Part shown: positions 1-9,949 of the stretch, piece by piece | Position numbering within the stretch: the stretch's first letter is position 1 | How the letters are laid out: each line of letters opens with the position of its first letter | NCBI GenBank assembly: GCA_963977485.1 | Contig: CAXBOW010000015.1 | Location: 55,893 to 119,892 of the forward strand | DNA from: JARRPM01 sp963977485 | Lineage (GTDB): Bacteria > Pseudomonadota > Gammaproteobacteria > Pseudomonadales > Halieaceae | Direction of reading: 5' to 3' | DNA: 64,000 nt | Translations under genes and position numbers: made by a program | Notes under the pieces: model-generated | Seen by the model: the letters and a program-made list of their open reading frames with translations, nothing else | What the model was told of the DNA's origin: nothing | Databases searched by the model: none

Positions 1-1605
1 TGCAGCGAGCTCTACCTGCCAGTTGTAACCACCGGCACTGGCCAGTTGATCGATGGCGGCACCAGCAGCGAGTTCCTCAAGAATACGCTCTGCCTCCGAG
101 GCAACCATGGCGCGGGCAGATTGTTCGACGAGGATAGCCGCTATTTCATCCCGCACCTCCTCCAATGGCATAGGCTGGGACGGGCTATAGCTGTGTTGTC
201 GCAACACGACAAACGTATTGTCAGCCAGCTCTATCACGTCACTGTTATGTCCAGCTTCCATAACCTCTTCAGAAAAAGCGGCAGACAACAGTGACCGGTT
301 AGCAAACAGCCCTTCAGTCTGGTCTCGCGCAACCGGCCCGCTTCGGTTAACGGTTAATCCCAGTTCCTCTGCTGGCTGGCTGAGGTCTTCGGCGTTAAAT
401 ACCATATCCTTCAACTGTTCAACTGCGAGCAGCAGGTCTACGCGAGCCTGGGCACTCTGCAATTGATCTTCCAACTGTGGGCGCAGCTCGTCCAATGTGG
501 GTGCCTCGCCTTCCCTGCGTTCCGTGACCAGGATCAGGTGTGTGCCGGCATCCGTTACAACCGGTTCAGAAACGACATTCACGTCGAGCACTGAAATGGC
601 TTCTTCCATTTCAGGAGGGAAAGCGTCACCACTGGAAAAGCCGAGATCTCCGCCCGCTGTAACAGACCCGACATCGTCAGAAAACTCTCCGGCAACTTCG
701 GTAAAAGCCACACCGGAAGCCAGTTTTTCCTGTGCATCGGCTACCCGCTGTTGCAGGGCAAGCGCATCCTCGCCATCGCGGGGTTCAAACAGAATATGGG
801 AAACGCGGTTTTCAGTCTGGTATTGGCCGTTTTCCACCTCCACCCGATAAGCTTCCAGCAGAGCAGCTTCGTCTACGGGCTTGCGAAATTGATCCAGCCC
901 CAGTTCTATATATTCCAGCTCCACCGTTTCACGGGTCTGGAACTCGTCCTGATGTTCGGCGAAGTAGGCAGTGATCTCTTCTTCTGTTGGCGCCTGTTGA
1001 TCAATAAACGATTGCAGAGGAATCGTCAGGAAACGCAGATCGCGTTGTTCTGCCGCCACCCGGGCGGTTAATACCAGTTCCAGCGGTGTGGCAAACTCAC
1101 TGCCTGCAAGCCCGCTGCGCAGCTGTGCAACGGCAACGTCTTCTCGCAGGGTCTCTTCAAAATAGGCGGGGGTATAACCCGCACTGGCAAGCACACTGGA
1201 GAATAACTGGGGAGAAAATTTGCCTTCGATCTGGAACTGCTCCATGCCACCTATCAGGCTGCCGATCTCCCGTTTGGAAACGGCTAGATTCATATCTGTT
1301 GCCGATTGCGCCAGCAGTTTACGCCCGATGAGTGAGTTGAGAACCTGGCCGCTGATAAGTTCATCGTCCAACATGGCGGGGTCGATGTCGTCGCCCATCA
1401 TGGAGATTATCCGGCGCTTTTGCGTGTTAACAGCCATCTGCATTTCCTGAGCAGTGACTTGCTCGCCGTTAACTTCGGCTATCCCTCCGCTGCCACCGCC
1501 TACCAGAATGGATTCCAGGCCGAAGATGGAAAATGAAATGACAATCAACCACACGACAATTTTTGTAGTGGGCCCCTGCACGTTGCTGCGAATGTTCTGA
1601 AGCAT
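1..1605 (-). CDS. ppiD: Peptidyl-prolyl cis-trans isomerase D, periplasmic folding chaperone (C-terminus beyond window)
   Basis: This open frame runs off the left edge, so 535 N-terminal codons are visible. The start is ATG at 1605 (MLQNIRSNVQ). Residues about 15-36 form one membrane anchor and the rest is periplasmic. A SurA-type N-terminal region is followed by a parvulin domain at about residues 265-360 (motif SHILFEPRDG, then a GGDLGF segment). PpiD helps newly exported outer membrane proteins fold at the Sec translocon. The order clpX-lon-hupB-ppiD is the classic gammaproteobacterial one. The hupB terminator lies between hupB and ppiD, so ppiD probably has its own promoter or depends on read-through. 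Only the extreme C-terminus is unseen. Confidence 0.93.
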   Translation of the reverse strand, partial: MLQNIRSNVQGPTTKIVVWLIVISFSIFGLESILVGGGSGGIAEVNGEQVTAQEMQMAVNTQKRRIISMMGDDIDPAMLDDELISGQVLNSLIGRKLLAQSATDMNLAVSKREIGSLIGGMEQFQIEGKFSPQLFSSVLASAGYTPAYFEETLREDVAVAQLRSGLAGSEFATPLELVLTARVAAEQRDLRFLTIPLQSFIDQQAPTEEEITAYFAEHQDEFQTRETVELEYIELGLDQFRKPVDEAALLEAYRVEVENGQYQTENRVSHILFEPRDGEDALALQQRVADAQEKLASGVAFTEVAGEFSDDVGSVTAGGDLGFSSGDAFPPEMEEAISVLDVNVVSEPVVTDAGTHLILVTERREGEAPTLDELRPQLEDQLQSAQARVDLLLAVEQLKDMVFNAEDLSQPAEELGLTVNRSGPVARDQTEGLFANRSLLSAAFSEEVMEAGHNSDVIELADNTFVVLRQHSYSPSQPMPLEEVRDEIAAILVEQSARAMVASEAERILEELAAGAAIDQLASAGGYNWQVELAA

Positions 1606-1626
1606 GGATATTTACTCTGGAAAGCT

Positions 1627-1653
1627 AAAAAAAAAGCGCACCTTCAAGTGCGC
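1627..1653 (-). terminator. Rho-independent terminator after hupB
   Basis: On the minus strand the stem GCGCAC/GTGCGC, extended by flanking A/T pairs around a six-base loop, is followed by nine T. It lies about 80 bases past the hupB stop and just ahead of the ppiD start, so it should end most hupB transcripts. Confidence 0.85.
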
Positions 1654-1735
1654 CTTTCTGTCTGTTCAGGCAGCCATTCTCTCAACAATCCGCGTGAATG
1701 GACTGCAGATCGAGCGATGCCTGCCCTCCTCTGGT

Positions 1736-2011
1736 TCAGGAGTTAACAGCGTCCTTCAAAGCTTTACCTGCTTTAAAGCCAGGTACGTTGGATGCCTTGA
1801 TTTCGATAGTTGCGCCGGTTTGTGGGTTGCGGCCACTGCGCGCATTGCGGTGCTTGACCGAGAAAGTCCCGAAGCCTACCAGAGAAACCTGATCACCCTT
1901 GGACAGTGCATCGGTAATGCTGTCAACAACAGCGTCAAGAGCGCGGCCAGCAGACGCTTTTGGAAGATCTGCGGCAGTCGCGATTGCATCAATAAGTTCA
2001 GTTTTGTTCAC
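1736..2011 (-). CDS. hupB: DNA-binding protein HU-beta
   Basis: HU is a small nucleoid protein that bends DNA as a dimer. The start is placed at GTG (2011), which gives the standard 91-residue protein beginning V/MNKTELIDAIA. An AAGGGG ribosome binding site lies six bases upstream. The longer frame would add 12 residues not found in the family. The characteristic DNA-arm segment GFGTFSVKHRNARSGRNP and the GFKAGKALKDAVN end are present. It lies downstream of lon, as in Escherichia and Pseudomonas, but has its own promoter-like sequence in the gap and its own terminator. Confidence 0.96.
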   Translation of the reverse strand: MNKTELIDAIATAADLPKASAGRALDAVVDSITDALSKGDQVSLVGFGTFSVKHRNARSGRNPQTGATIEIKASNVPGFKAGKALKDAVNS

Positions 2012-2201
2012 TCTTATCCCCTTGGAAATAGTAATTGGTACTGGCATTAACGCCCTGGAAGAAAATTGCTTTTATTAACCCCAGAGCCCTGATGTTCGGG
2101 CGTATCGCCCAGCCTGAAAAAGGCGTCTTAATTGGTTTACGGACGTGGACTCCGATTAATGCCGGATGGCCCAAAAGCACCGGTTCAACCGAACGCACGA
2201 C

Positions 2202-2229
2202 TTTATACCAGTCCTCCGATTCCGGTCAA
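2202..2229 (-). promoter_or_regulatory. Putative sigma70 promoter of hupB
   Basis: Minus strand TTGACC (2224-2229), a 16-base spacer, then TATAAA (2202-2207). It lies in the lon-hupB gap and would give a leader of roughly 180 bases before the hupB GTG. Read by eye; not tested. Confidence 0.55.
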
Positions 2230-2244
2230 CACAGAACCCGCGTG

Positions 2245-4656
2245 TTAATGCGTATTTATGCGATTATTTTCGTCTAGTTCACTATCCTGGCCGGTTCCCA
2301 CCGCGCCAGCGTTATATTCCTCATCAGTCAGAGCTTCCGGCATGGATTCAAGTGCGATAGCAAGCACTTCATCAATCCACTTTACGGCGCGAATATCGAG
2401 ATGCTCCTTGATGTTGTCGGGAACTTCCTTGAGATCGCGTTCGTTTTCCTTGGGAATTATGACCGTCTTTATCCCACCCCGACGTGCCGCCAGCAGCTTT
2501 TCTTTCAGGCCACCTATTGGTAATACCTCACCGCGCAAGGTGATCTCGCCGGTCATGGCCACATCTGCTCGAACAGGTATATTCGTCAGCACCGAAACCA
2601 GTGCGGTGCACATGGCAACACCGGCACTTGGCCCGTCTTTTGGTGTCGCGCCTTCAGGGACATGAAAGTGCACGTCGTGCTTCTCATGATAGCCGGCGGG
2701 AATACCCAGCATTTGCGAGCGGGAGCGAACAACTGTCGAGGCAGCCTGAATAGATTCCTGCATGACATCACCCAGAGAACCGGTTTTGACATACCTGCCT
2801 TTACCTTGCAGGGCCACAGCTTCAATGGTCAACAACTCACCACCAACAGATGTCCAGGCCAGTCCTGTTACCTGGCCGATCTTGTTTTCTTCCTCGGCTA
2901 TGCCGTAGTTGTATTTGCGAACACCTAACAGGTCCGGCAGCATTTCACTGCTTACAGTTGTACCGCCTTCAGCTTCTTTTAGTGTAATTGCCTTCACCAT
3001 CTTGCGGCATACCTTGGCAATTTCCCGCTCCAGAGAGCGCACACCCGCTTCGCGAGTGTAATACCGGATAATGTCGAGTATCGCCTCGCGGCTGATGGCC
3101 AACTCGCCCTTCTTCAGGCCATTGAGTTTGATTTGCTTCGGGCTGAGATAGCGCTCCGCAATATTGAGTTTCTCATCCTCGGTATACCCCGGGATACGAA
3201 TGACTTCCATACGATCAAGCAGTGGGCCGGGGATGTTCATGGTGTTTGAGGTACACACGAACATGACATCGGACAGGTCGTAATCCACCTCGAGATAATG
3301 GTCATTAAACGCGTGGTTCTGCTCCGGGTCCAGTACCTCCAGCATGGCCGACGAGGGATCACCGCGGTGGTCCATGCCCATTTTATCGATCTCATCCAGC
3401 AGAAACAGCGGGTTTTTCACGCCGGCCTTGGCCATTTTCTGCAGAAGCTTGCCGGGCATAGAACCGATGTAAGTCCTGCGGTGACCGCGAATCTCTGCTT
3501 CATCGCGCACACCACCGAGCGCCATACGGACAAATTTGCGATTGGTTGAGCGGGCGATTGACTCTCCCAGTGATGTCTTGCCGACACCGGGTGGGCCCAC
3601 CAGGCACAGTACCGGTCCCTTGACCTTGCGCACTCTTTTCTGCACTGCGAGATACTCGAGTATGCGGTCCTTCACTTCGTCCAGGCCGTAGTGATCTTCG
3701 TCAAGTATTCTGGCTGCATTGGTGAGGTCGTGCTTGACCTTGCTACGCTTTGACCAGGGCACGGTGACCATCCAGTCAATATAACTGCGCACCACGGATG
3801 CCTCTGCTGACATGGGCGACATCATTTTCAACTTGCCCAACTCGGTGAGCGCTTTTTCTCGCGCCTCATCGGGCATTTTGGCGTCGTCAATACGAATCTG
3901 GAGTTCATCCATTTCGTTTGGCGCCTCGTCCATATCACCCAGTTCCTTCTGAATGGCCTTCATCTGTTCGTTGAGATAGTACTCGCGCTGGCTCTTCTCC
4001 ATTTGTTTCTTGACCCGGCCACGAATGCGCTTTTCAACCTGAAACAGGTCGATTTCTGCTTCCATCAGGCCCAGCAGGTGTTCCAGCCGTGGGCGAATAC
4101 CGGTTATTTCCAGTATGCGCTGCTTTTCTTCCAGGTCGACGCTCATGTGAGCGGCGATGGTATCGGCGAGACGCCCCGGTTCATCAATACCGGTCAGGGA
4201 GGTCAATACTTCCGCGGGTACTTTCTTGCTGAGATTAACGTATTTTTCAAACTGGGTGATGGTCGAACGCAGTAGGCCCTCGACTTCATTTTCGGGAATT
4301 TCATCACTGAGGACTTCGCGTACACCGGCAGTGGCAAAGTTGCCCTCGTCATCAATACTGTCAACAACAGCCCGATAACCGCCTTCCACCAGCACTTTTA
4401 TCGTGCCATCAGGTAGTTTCAGCAACTGCAGAATATTGGAGACCGTACCCATCTGGTAAATGTCGTCAGCGCCGGGATCGTCGTCCGCCGCATTGCGCTG
4501 GGCCACAAGTAGAACCTGCTTGTCGTTGGCCATAGCGTATTCGAGGGCCTCGATAGATTTCTCTCGGCCGACGAACAGAGGTAGCACCATATGCGGGTAG
4601 ACCACCACATCGCGCAGGGGTAACAGGGGAAGTTCAATAACAGAGGAAGAACCCAT
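2245..4656 (-). CDS. lon: ATP-dependent Lon protease
   Basis: Lon is the cytosolic AAA+ serine protease that degrades misfolded proteins and regulators. At 803 residues it is close to the usual 780-800. An N-terminal substrate-binding LON domain (about 8-200) is followed by a coiled coil, the AAA module with Walker A GPPGVGKT at about 354-361 and Walker B LFLLDEIDK, and the protease domain with the catalytic serine in DGPSAG (about 677) and a lysine about 43 residues later in GGLKEKLLAA. A GGAG ribosome binding site precedes the ATG. Its position between clpX and hupB is typical, and the upstream gap carries a heat-shock promoter-like sequence. Confidence 0.98.
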   Translation of the reverse strand: MGSSSVIELPLLPLRDVVVYPHMVLPLFVGREKSIEALEYAMANDKQVLLVAQRNAADDDPGADDIYQMGTVSNILQLLKLPDGTIKVLVEGGYRAVVDSIDDEGNFATAGVREVLSDEIPENEVEGLLRSTITQFEKYVNLSKKVPAEVLTSLTGIDEPGRLADTIAAHMSVDLEEKQRILEITGIRPRLEHLLGLMEAEIDLFQVEKRIRGRVKKQMEKSQREYYLNEQMKAIQKELGDMDEAPNEMDELQIRIDDAKMPDEAREKALTELGKLKMMSPMSAEASVVRSYIDWMVTVPWSKRSKVKHDLTNAARILDEDHYGLDEVKDRILEYLAVQKRVRKVKGPVLCLVGPPGVGKTSLGESIARSTNRKFVRMALGGVRDEAEIRGHRRTYIGSMPGKLLQKMAKAGVKNPLFLLDEIDKMGMDHRGDPSSAMLEVLDPEQNHAFNDHYLEVDYDLSDVMFVCTSNTMNIPGPLLDRMEVIRIPGYTEDEKLNIAERYLSPKQIKLNGLKKGELAISREAILDIIRYYTREAGVRSLEREIAKVCRKMVKAITLKEAEGGTTVSSEMLPDLLGVRKYNYGIAEEENKIGQVTGLAWTSVGGELLTIEAVALQGKGRYVKTGSLGDVMQESIQAASTVVRSRSQMLGIPAGYHEKHDVHFHVPEGATPKDGPSAGVAMCTALVSVLTNIPVRADVAMTGEITLRGEVLPIGGLKEKLLAARRGGIKTVIIPKENERDLKEVPDNIKEHLDIRAVKWIDEVLAIALESMPEALTDEEYNAGAVGTGQDSELDENNRINTH

Positions 4657-4697
4657 AAAAGTCTCCGGGTTGGCTGTATTCAGGCGTTGTAACTATG

Positions 4698-4723
4698 GTT
4701 GGGGCAGATTCCCGGATTACAAG
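4698..4723 (-). promoter_or_regulatory. Putative sigma32 (heat-shock) promoter of lon
   Basis: Minus strand CTTGTAA (4717-4723), a 12-base spacer, then CCCCAAC (4698-4704). These resemble the sigma32 boxes CTTGAAA and CCCCAT with one to two mismatches each. It lies about 42 bases before the lon ATG, where a heat-shock promoter is expected from other gammaproteobacteria. Confidence 0.5.
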
Positions 4724-4753
4724 CGCCTGATAGAATTCGGGGCTTCAAAGCCA

Positions 4754-4774
4754 ACCGCCAGGAAACCTGGCGGT
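4754..4774 (-). terminator. Hairpin downstream of clpX
   Basis: A perfect 9-bp stem (ACCGCCAGG/CCTGGCGGT) with a three-base loop lies just past the clpX stop. Only a weak T tract follows on the minus strand, so it may be a weak terminator or an RNA 3'-end stabiliser. Confidence 0.5.
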
Positions 4775-4784
4775 CAACCAGGGA

Positions 4785-6074
<1,290 letters not shown>

Positions 6075-6186
6075 TCGGCCGTCCTACGCCCTGTGTGTCG
6101 ATGCCTGATCATCTTAAGTACTACGATGATGACTTTTCAGGCCATTTGCAAGCCCTGAGGGGCTAAAACGCGGATATCCTGGCTTT

Positions 6187-6228
6187 CTGCGGGCCTTTCT
6201 ACAGGCTTTATGCCTGTGTTGCCCGCAG
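6187..6228. repeat. Nested inverted repeat between clpP and clpX
   Basis: Outer arms CTGCGGGC (6187-6194) and GCCCGCAG (6221-6228) enclose inner arms ACAGGC (6201-6206) and GCCTGT (6212-6217). No T tract follows on either strand, so it is more likely an RNA stability or processing element between clpP and clpX than a terminator. Confidence 0.55.
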
Positions 6229-6240
6229 CCGGTACCGGGG

Positions 6241-6888
6241 CTACTTTTCAGTCGCCGGGATACTTCTGGAAGTGACCACTTCGTCTATCAGGCCGTATTC
6301 CTTGCTCTGCTCGGCATTCATGAAGCGGTCGCGCTCGGTATCGCGCTCGATAACCTCCAGGCTCTGGCCTGTATGCTCTGCCATCAGTTGATTCAGCCGC
6401 TCCCGAATGATCAGGATTTCCCTGGCCTGGATCTCAATATCCGTGGCCTGACCCTGTGCGCCGCCGCTGGGCTGGTGAATCATGGTGCGAGCATTGGGCA
6501 GACAAAAACGCTTGCCCTTCGCTCCGCCACACAGCAGGAAAGCGCCCATAGAGGCGGCCTGCCCGATACACATGGTGCTGACATCGGGTTTGATGAATTG
6601 CATGGTGTCGTATACCGAGAGCCCCGCGGTGACTGAACCGCCTGGGGAGTTGATATACAGGTGAATATCCTTGTCGGGGTTTTCCGACTCGAGGAACAGT
6701 AACTGGGCAACGATAAGGTTGGCCATGTGGTCCTCTACAGTACCCACAACAAAAATGACTCGCTCCTTCAGAAGCCGCGAGTAAATATCGTATGAGCGCT
6801 CACCGCGAGCGGTCTGTTCGACCACCATGGGAACAAGCCCCAGATTGTGTACCGTCTGCTTGTTTTGCCCATCGAACTGAAATGACAT
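6241..6888 (-). CDS. clpP: ATP-dependent Clp protease proteolytic subunit ClpP
   Basis: ClpP is the tetradecameric serine peptidase that works with ClpX. The chosen start is ATG at 6888 (MSFQFDGQNK), which has AGGGGA eight bases upstream and gives 215 residues. A frame extension to an upstream TTG is less likely. The catalytic triad is visible: serine in GQAASMGAF (about 112), histidine in TMIHQPSGG and aspartate in the RDTERDRFM segment. A short N-terminal propeptide of the usual kind precedes the mature core. Trigger factor lies directly upstream, as in most gammaproteobacteria. Confidence 0.97.
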   Translation of the reverse strand: MSFQFDGQNKQTVHNLGLVPMVVEQTARGERSYDIYSRLLKERVIFVVGTVEDHMANLIVAQLLFLESENPDKDIHLYINSPGGSVTAGLSVYDTMQFIKPDVSTMCIGQAASMGAFLLCGGAKGKRFCLPNARTMIHQPSGGAQGQATDIEIQAREILIIRERLNQLMAEHTGQSLEVIERDTERDRFMNAEQSKEYGLIDEVVTSRSIPATEK

Positions 6889-6962
6889 GCGTGCCGTCCC
6901 CTGGTGGTTATTGTTCAATTGTCTAAAGTACCTCAGAGCATACCGGTTTATTGCCGCCGGGG

Positions 6963-8288
6963 TCAGGCCTCTGCCTCACCCTTGGCCAGCGCTTCCTGGT
7001 AGCTGCACGGCTTCTCTACTATATGGGCATTGCTCAACAGCTTTTCAACCATCTGGTCTTCCAAAACTTTAGATTCCACTGAGGCCAACTGCTCCTGGTT
7101 CGAGTAGTAATAGTTGATGACCTCCTCTGGATCCTGGTAGGTGGAGGCCATTTCCTCGATGGTGGAACGCACCTTCTGCGCATCCACTTTAAGCTTCAAT
7201 TTGGCCACCAGTTCCGCCAGAACCAGGCCTAGTTTGACCCGCCGCTCGGCATTTTCCGCAAACATCTCGTCTGGCAGCAGAGATTTTAAATCGAGGTCCT
7301 GAGCCGCACCAGCGCCCCCGAACTGCTGGAACATCTGGTTGCGCATGGCTTCCACTTCTCGGCCCAACAGCGCGCGAGGTACTTCCACCGACTCATGTGC
7401 TGCCGACAAGGCTTCCATTACCTGTTGTTTCACCTTGCTTTCTACCGCGTTCTTTAATTCACGCACCATGTTCTGGCGAACCTCGGTGCGGAACTCGTCC
7501 AGCCCACCGTCTTCTACGCCGTACTTGGCGAACAGCTCTTCATTGAGTTCCGCGGGAGACATTTCCTGAACGTTGTTCAGGGTAACCTTGAACTCAACCG
7601 CAGCGCCCTTTAACTCCTCGCTGTGATAATCCTCGGGGAAACTCAGCTGCAGGGTTTTTTCCTCCCCTGCGACCATGCCAACCACGCCGTCTTCGAATCC
7701 AGGAATCATACGGCCGGAACCCAACTCCAGATCACTGCCGGTGGCACTGCCACCTTCAAATTCCTCACCATCGCGCGTGCCGGCATAGTCGATGTTGACC
7801 TTGTCACCTTCAGCGGCGGCTCTTTCTACCACTTCCCAGCTGCCCTGTTGCTTGCGGAAGACTTCGATGATGTTGTCGACGTCCTCGTCGCTCACTTCGG
7901 CCACCGGCTTCTCTACCTCAAAATCCTTGATTTCCACCACTTCAACCTCGGGGAAAACCTCAAAAGTCGCGATGTATTCCAGATCTTTTCCGGCTTCAAG
8001 TGTCTTCGGCTCGATACTGGGCTGCCCTGCTGGTCGCAGTTTTTCCTGTACCACGGCCTCCTGGAAGGATTGGCTCATTACCTCGCCCAGCACTTCCTGG
8101 CGGACTCCCGCGCCGAAACGTTGGCGCATGACTTTCATGGGAACCTTGCCGGGCCGAAAACCTGGCAAACGAACATTGCCCGCGGCTTTTTGCAGTCGGC
8201 TGTCAACCTCGGACTCTATGCGCTCTGCGGGTACGCCAACAGTCAAACGACGCTCCAGGCCTGAAGTCGTCTCTATAGAAACCTGCAT
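6963..8288 (-). CDS. tig: Trigger factor, ribosome-associated chaperone and prolyl isomerase
   Basis: Trigger factor binds at the ribosome exit tunnel and shields nascent chains. The protein is 441 residues, slightly longer than the 432 of Escherichia coli. The N-terminal ribosome-binding domain carries the signature GFRPGKVP (about residues 44-51). The middle FKBP-type isomerase domain spans roughly 150-245 and a helical C-terminal substrate-binding domain follows. ATG with AGGAAA upstream marks the start. A tRNA-Leu gene lies about 100 bases upstream on the same strand, the arrangement also seen in Pseudomonas. Confidence 0.97.
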   Translation of the reverse strand: MQVSIETTSGLERRLTVGVPAERIESEVDSRLQKAAGNVRLPGFRPGKVPMKVMRQRFGAGVRQEVLGEVMSQSFQEAVVQEKLRPAGQPSIEPKTLEAGKDLEYIATFEVFPEVEVVEIKDFEVEKPVAEVSDEDVDNIIEVFRKQQGSWEVVERAAAEGDKVNIDYAGTRDGEEFEGGSATGSDLELGSGRMIPGFEDGVVGMVAGEEKTLQLSFPEDYHSEELKGAAVEFKVTLNNVQEMSPAELNEELFAKYGVEDGGLDEFRTEVRQNMVRELKNAVESKVKQQVMEALSAAHESVEVPRALLGREVEAMRNQMFQQFGGAGAAQDLDLKSLLPDEMFAENAERRVKLGLVLAELVAKLKLKVDAQKVRSTIEEMASTYQDPEEVINYYYSNQEQLASVESKVLEDQMVEKLLSNAHIVEKPCSYQEALAKGEAEA

Positions 8289-8391
8289 GGTATTTCCTCT
8301 ACTACAATCCGATAGATGGCGAACGCGGGCAGCGTTCGTTCGTTGGACGCTCCCGGAGCCAATGGGCCCCCGGGAGTGTCGTTTTTTTGTT

Positions 8392-8476
8392 TGGTGCGGA
8401 AGGAGAGACTCGAACTCTCACGCCTTGCGGCACTGGAACCTAAATCCAGCGCGTATACCAATTTCGCCACTTCCGC
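8392..8476 (-). tRNA. tRNA-Leu, anticodon UAG
   Basis: Read on the minus strand, the acceptor arms GCGGAAG/CTTCCGC, the anticodon stem CTGGA/TCCAG with loop TTTAGGT, a long variable arm and the T arm GTTCGAGTC are all present. The CCA end is encoded (8392-8394). The anticodon at loop positions 3-5 is TAG, giving leucine. Confidence 0.96.
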
Positions 8477-8637
8477 GCAATGAACACCCTTGTTGCCGGC
8501 CGACACCAAGTTAGAAAAACTATCACATTATTTGCATAACCAATTGATTATTTAGAACTAATAATGCGCCCTGGCCGTCGCTTGGGGCAGTCACAAGGGC
8601 GCAGATTCTGCCACAAAGCCCCAGCAGGTTCAACCAC

Positions 8638-9942
8638 TTAACTGCGGGGCTTTGCCAACAGGAAAACCAGCGCTGACGGGGCCTCCGGGGCGGCGAGAAG
8701 ACCGCTCCAGGAATGCGGCAATAACAACGCCTGCTCCGGGCCATAAATAGCCTCCGATAGCGCCAGCGTGCCGCTGAGCACCATCAGCAACCGGTAGCTC
8801 CCCCCGGTCTGGTAAGTCCAACTGGTCCCGGGCCGAATTCGCACTCGCACAACGTCGAAATCCGGGAAGTCCACTACACCGTCGATGGCCACGTTGTCGG
8901 GCACCGGCGGTACAGCTGGAAGCGGCGTCGGTGGCGGCTCAAGTAGCATTTCGGCCACTGCCTCACCAGTGTCCCAATCGTCCTGGGTCAGCACTTTTTG
9001 TGCAAAGGAAATGATTTTGCGCTCATAACTGGGAGTCTGGAATTCTACCGTGCGCACGCCGTGTTGCAGGGCGTGGGGGAACAGTTGCGGTACCGGCACA
9101 ATATCGCCCACCCGCAGGGGTAACAATAACGTAAAGCGCTCCATTTGCTGGCGCAGGGTACGCTCCCGCTCATGCTCTTGTGCGCTGCCCTCCTCCCCCT
9201 GCTCTGCCAGAGCGTCCAGCTTTCGGCGTTGGGAGCGGTAGGCCAGCACGGCAGCCAGGTAGGCCGCCCGGAATGCCTCGTCAGACTCGTACGCGGCGCG
9301 TTGTTGCGGATCAAAACCGTAGCGCATGTAGCCAATGCCGTCGGGCCAGGCCTGGGGATCAATATGAATTACCACATAGGCTTCGCGTTTGGTCTCATGC
9401 AGCTCGAAATACAGGTCACCCAGAATTGGCAGCGCGGTAGGTGCCAGAATTTTTAGCAGTATCAGTGGCTCGCCCGGTGTACCCGCCAGGTTGTCGGGCA
9501 GTGCCGCCTGCAACCAGGGAATGGGTACCACCCCAGCTTCCCCGCCAAAATTGCAGACGCCACGGTGCTCTACCGCGGTATACCAGATTTCCTCGCCCCA
9601 GGGCTTGGCGATGCTCTGCGCTGCCAGCGGGATCGGGCTGCCCGCTATATAGCTCAAAAGCCGGTGCCGGCGCACCCAGCGAATATACTGCTGCCTTGGC
9701 GCGAGGTCATCGACCACCAGGGCATGGTCGGTGACTGCCAGCTCTAATTCGTCGCCGCGTACGCAATATATAGCCGTCAATTGCAGTGGCACAGCCTGCT
9801 CAAGCCAATACGCGTTGAAGGTAAAATCTACCAGCAGCAGGGCTTCCTCCGCCTGCAGTGTCTCGCGCCAGCGCCGGTAGCAGGCCCTGGGGTCTCCATG
9901 CAGGTGGGTGAGCTGTGAGGCGCTATCCACGCGATGCTTCAT
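8638..9942 (-). CDS. Cupin protein resembling class I mannose-6-phosphate isomerase
   Basis: 434 residues. Two stretches recall type I phosphomannose isomerases: KPWGEEIWYTAVEHRGVCN in the first third, and an HGVRTVEFQTPSYERKI segment near residue 310. The end (about 375-430) looks like a second cupin fold. A charged linker EQGEEGSAQEHERERT interrupts the middle. The classical metal-ligand pattern is not clear, so catalysis is uncertain. The gene ends a two-gene minus-strand operon with a GH84 glycosidase seven bases upstream, which suggests a role in amino-sugar or glycan metabolism. The exact substrate cannot be read from the sequence. Confidence 0.6.
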   Translation of the reverse strand: MKHRVDSASQLTHLHGDPRACYRRWRETLQAEEALLLVDFTFNAYWLEQAVPLQLTAIYCVRGDELELAVTDHALVVDDLAPRQQYIRWVRRHRLLSYIAGSPIPLAAQSIAKPWGEEIWYTAVEHRGVCNFGGEAGVVPIPWLQAALPDNLAGTPGEPLILLKILAPTALPILGDLYFELHETKREAYVVIHIDPQAWPDGIGYMRYGFDPQQRAAYESDEAFRAAYLAAVLAYRSQRRKLDALAEQGEEGSAQEHERERTLRQQMERFTLLLPLRVGDIVPVPQLFPHALQHGVRTVEFQTPSYERKIISFAQKVLTQDDWDTGEAVAEMLLEPPPTPLPAVPPVPDNVAIDGVVDFPDFDVVRVRIRPGTSWTYQTGGSYRLLMVLSGTLALSEAIYGPEQALLLPHSWSGLLAAPEAPSALVFLLAKPRS

Positions 9943-9949
9943 CAGTTGC

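Noticed and set aside
1604..2050. 148-codon plus-strand frame across hupB
   Set aside because: It is the antisense shadow of the well-supported hupB gene.
8351..8377. CTCCCGG/CCGGGAG hairpin as terminator of tRNA-Leu
   Set aside because: The T tract follows only on the plus strand, whereas the tRNA and tig are on the minus strand.
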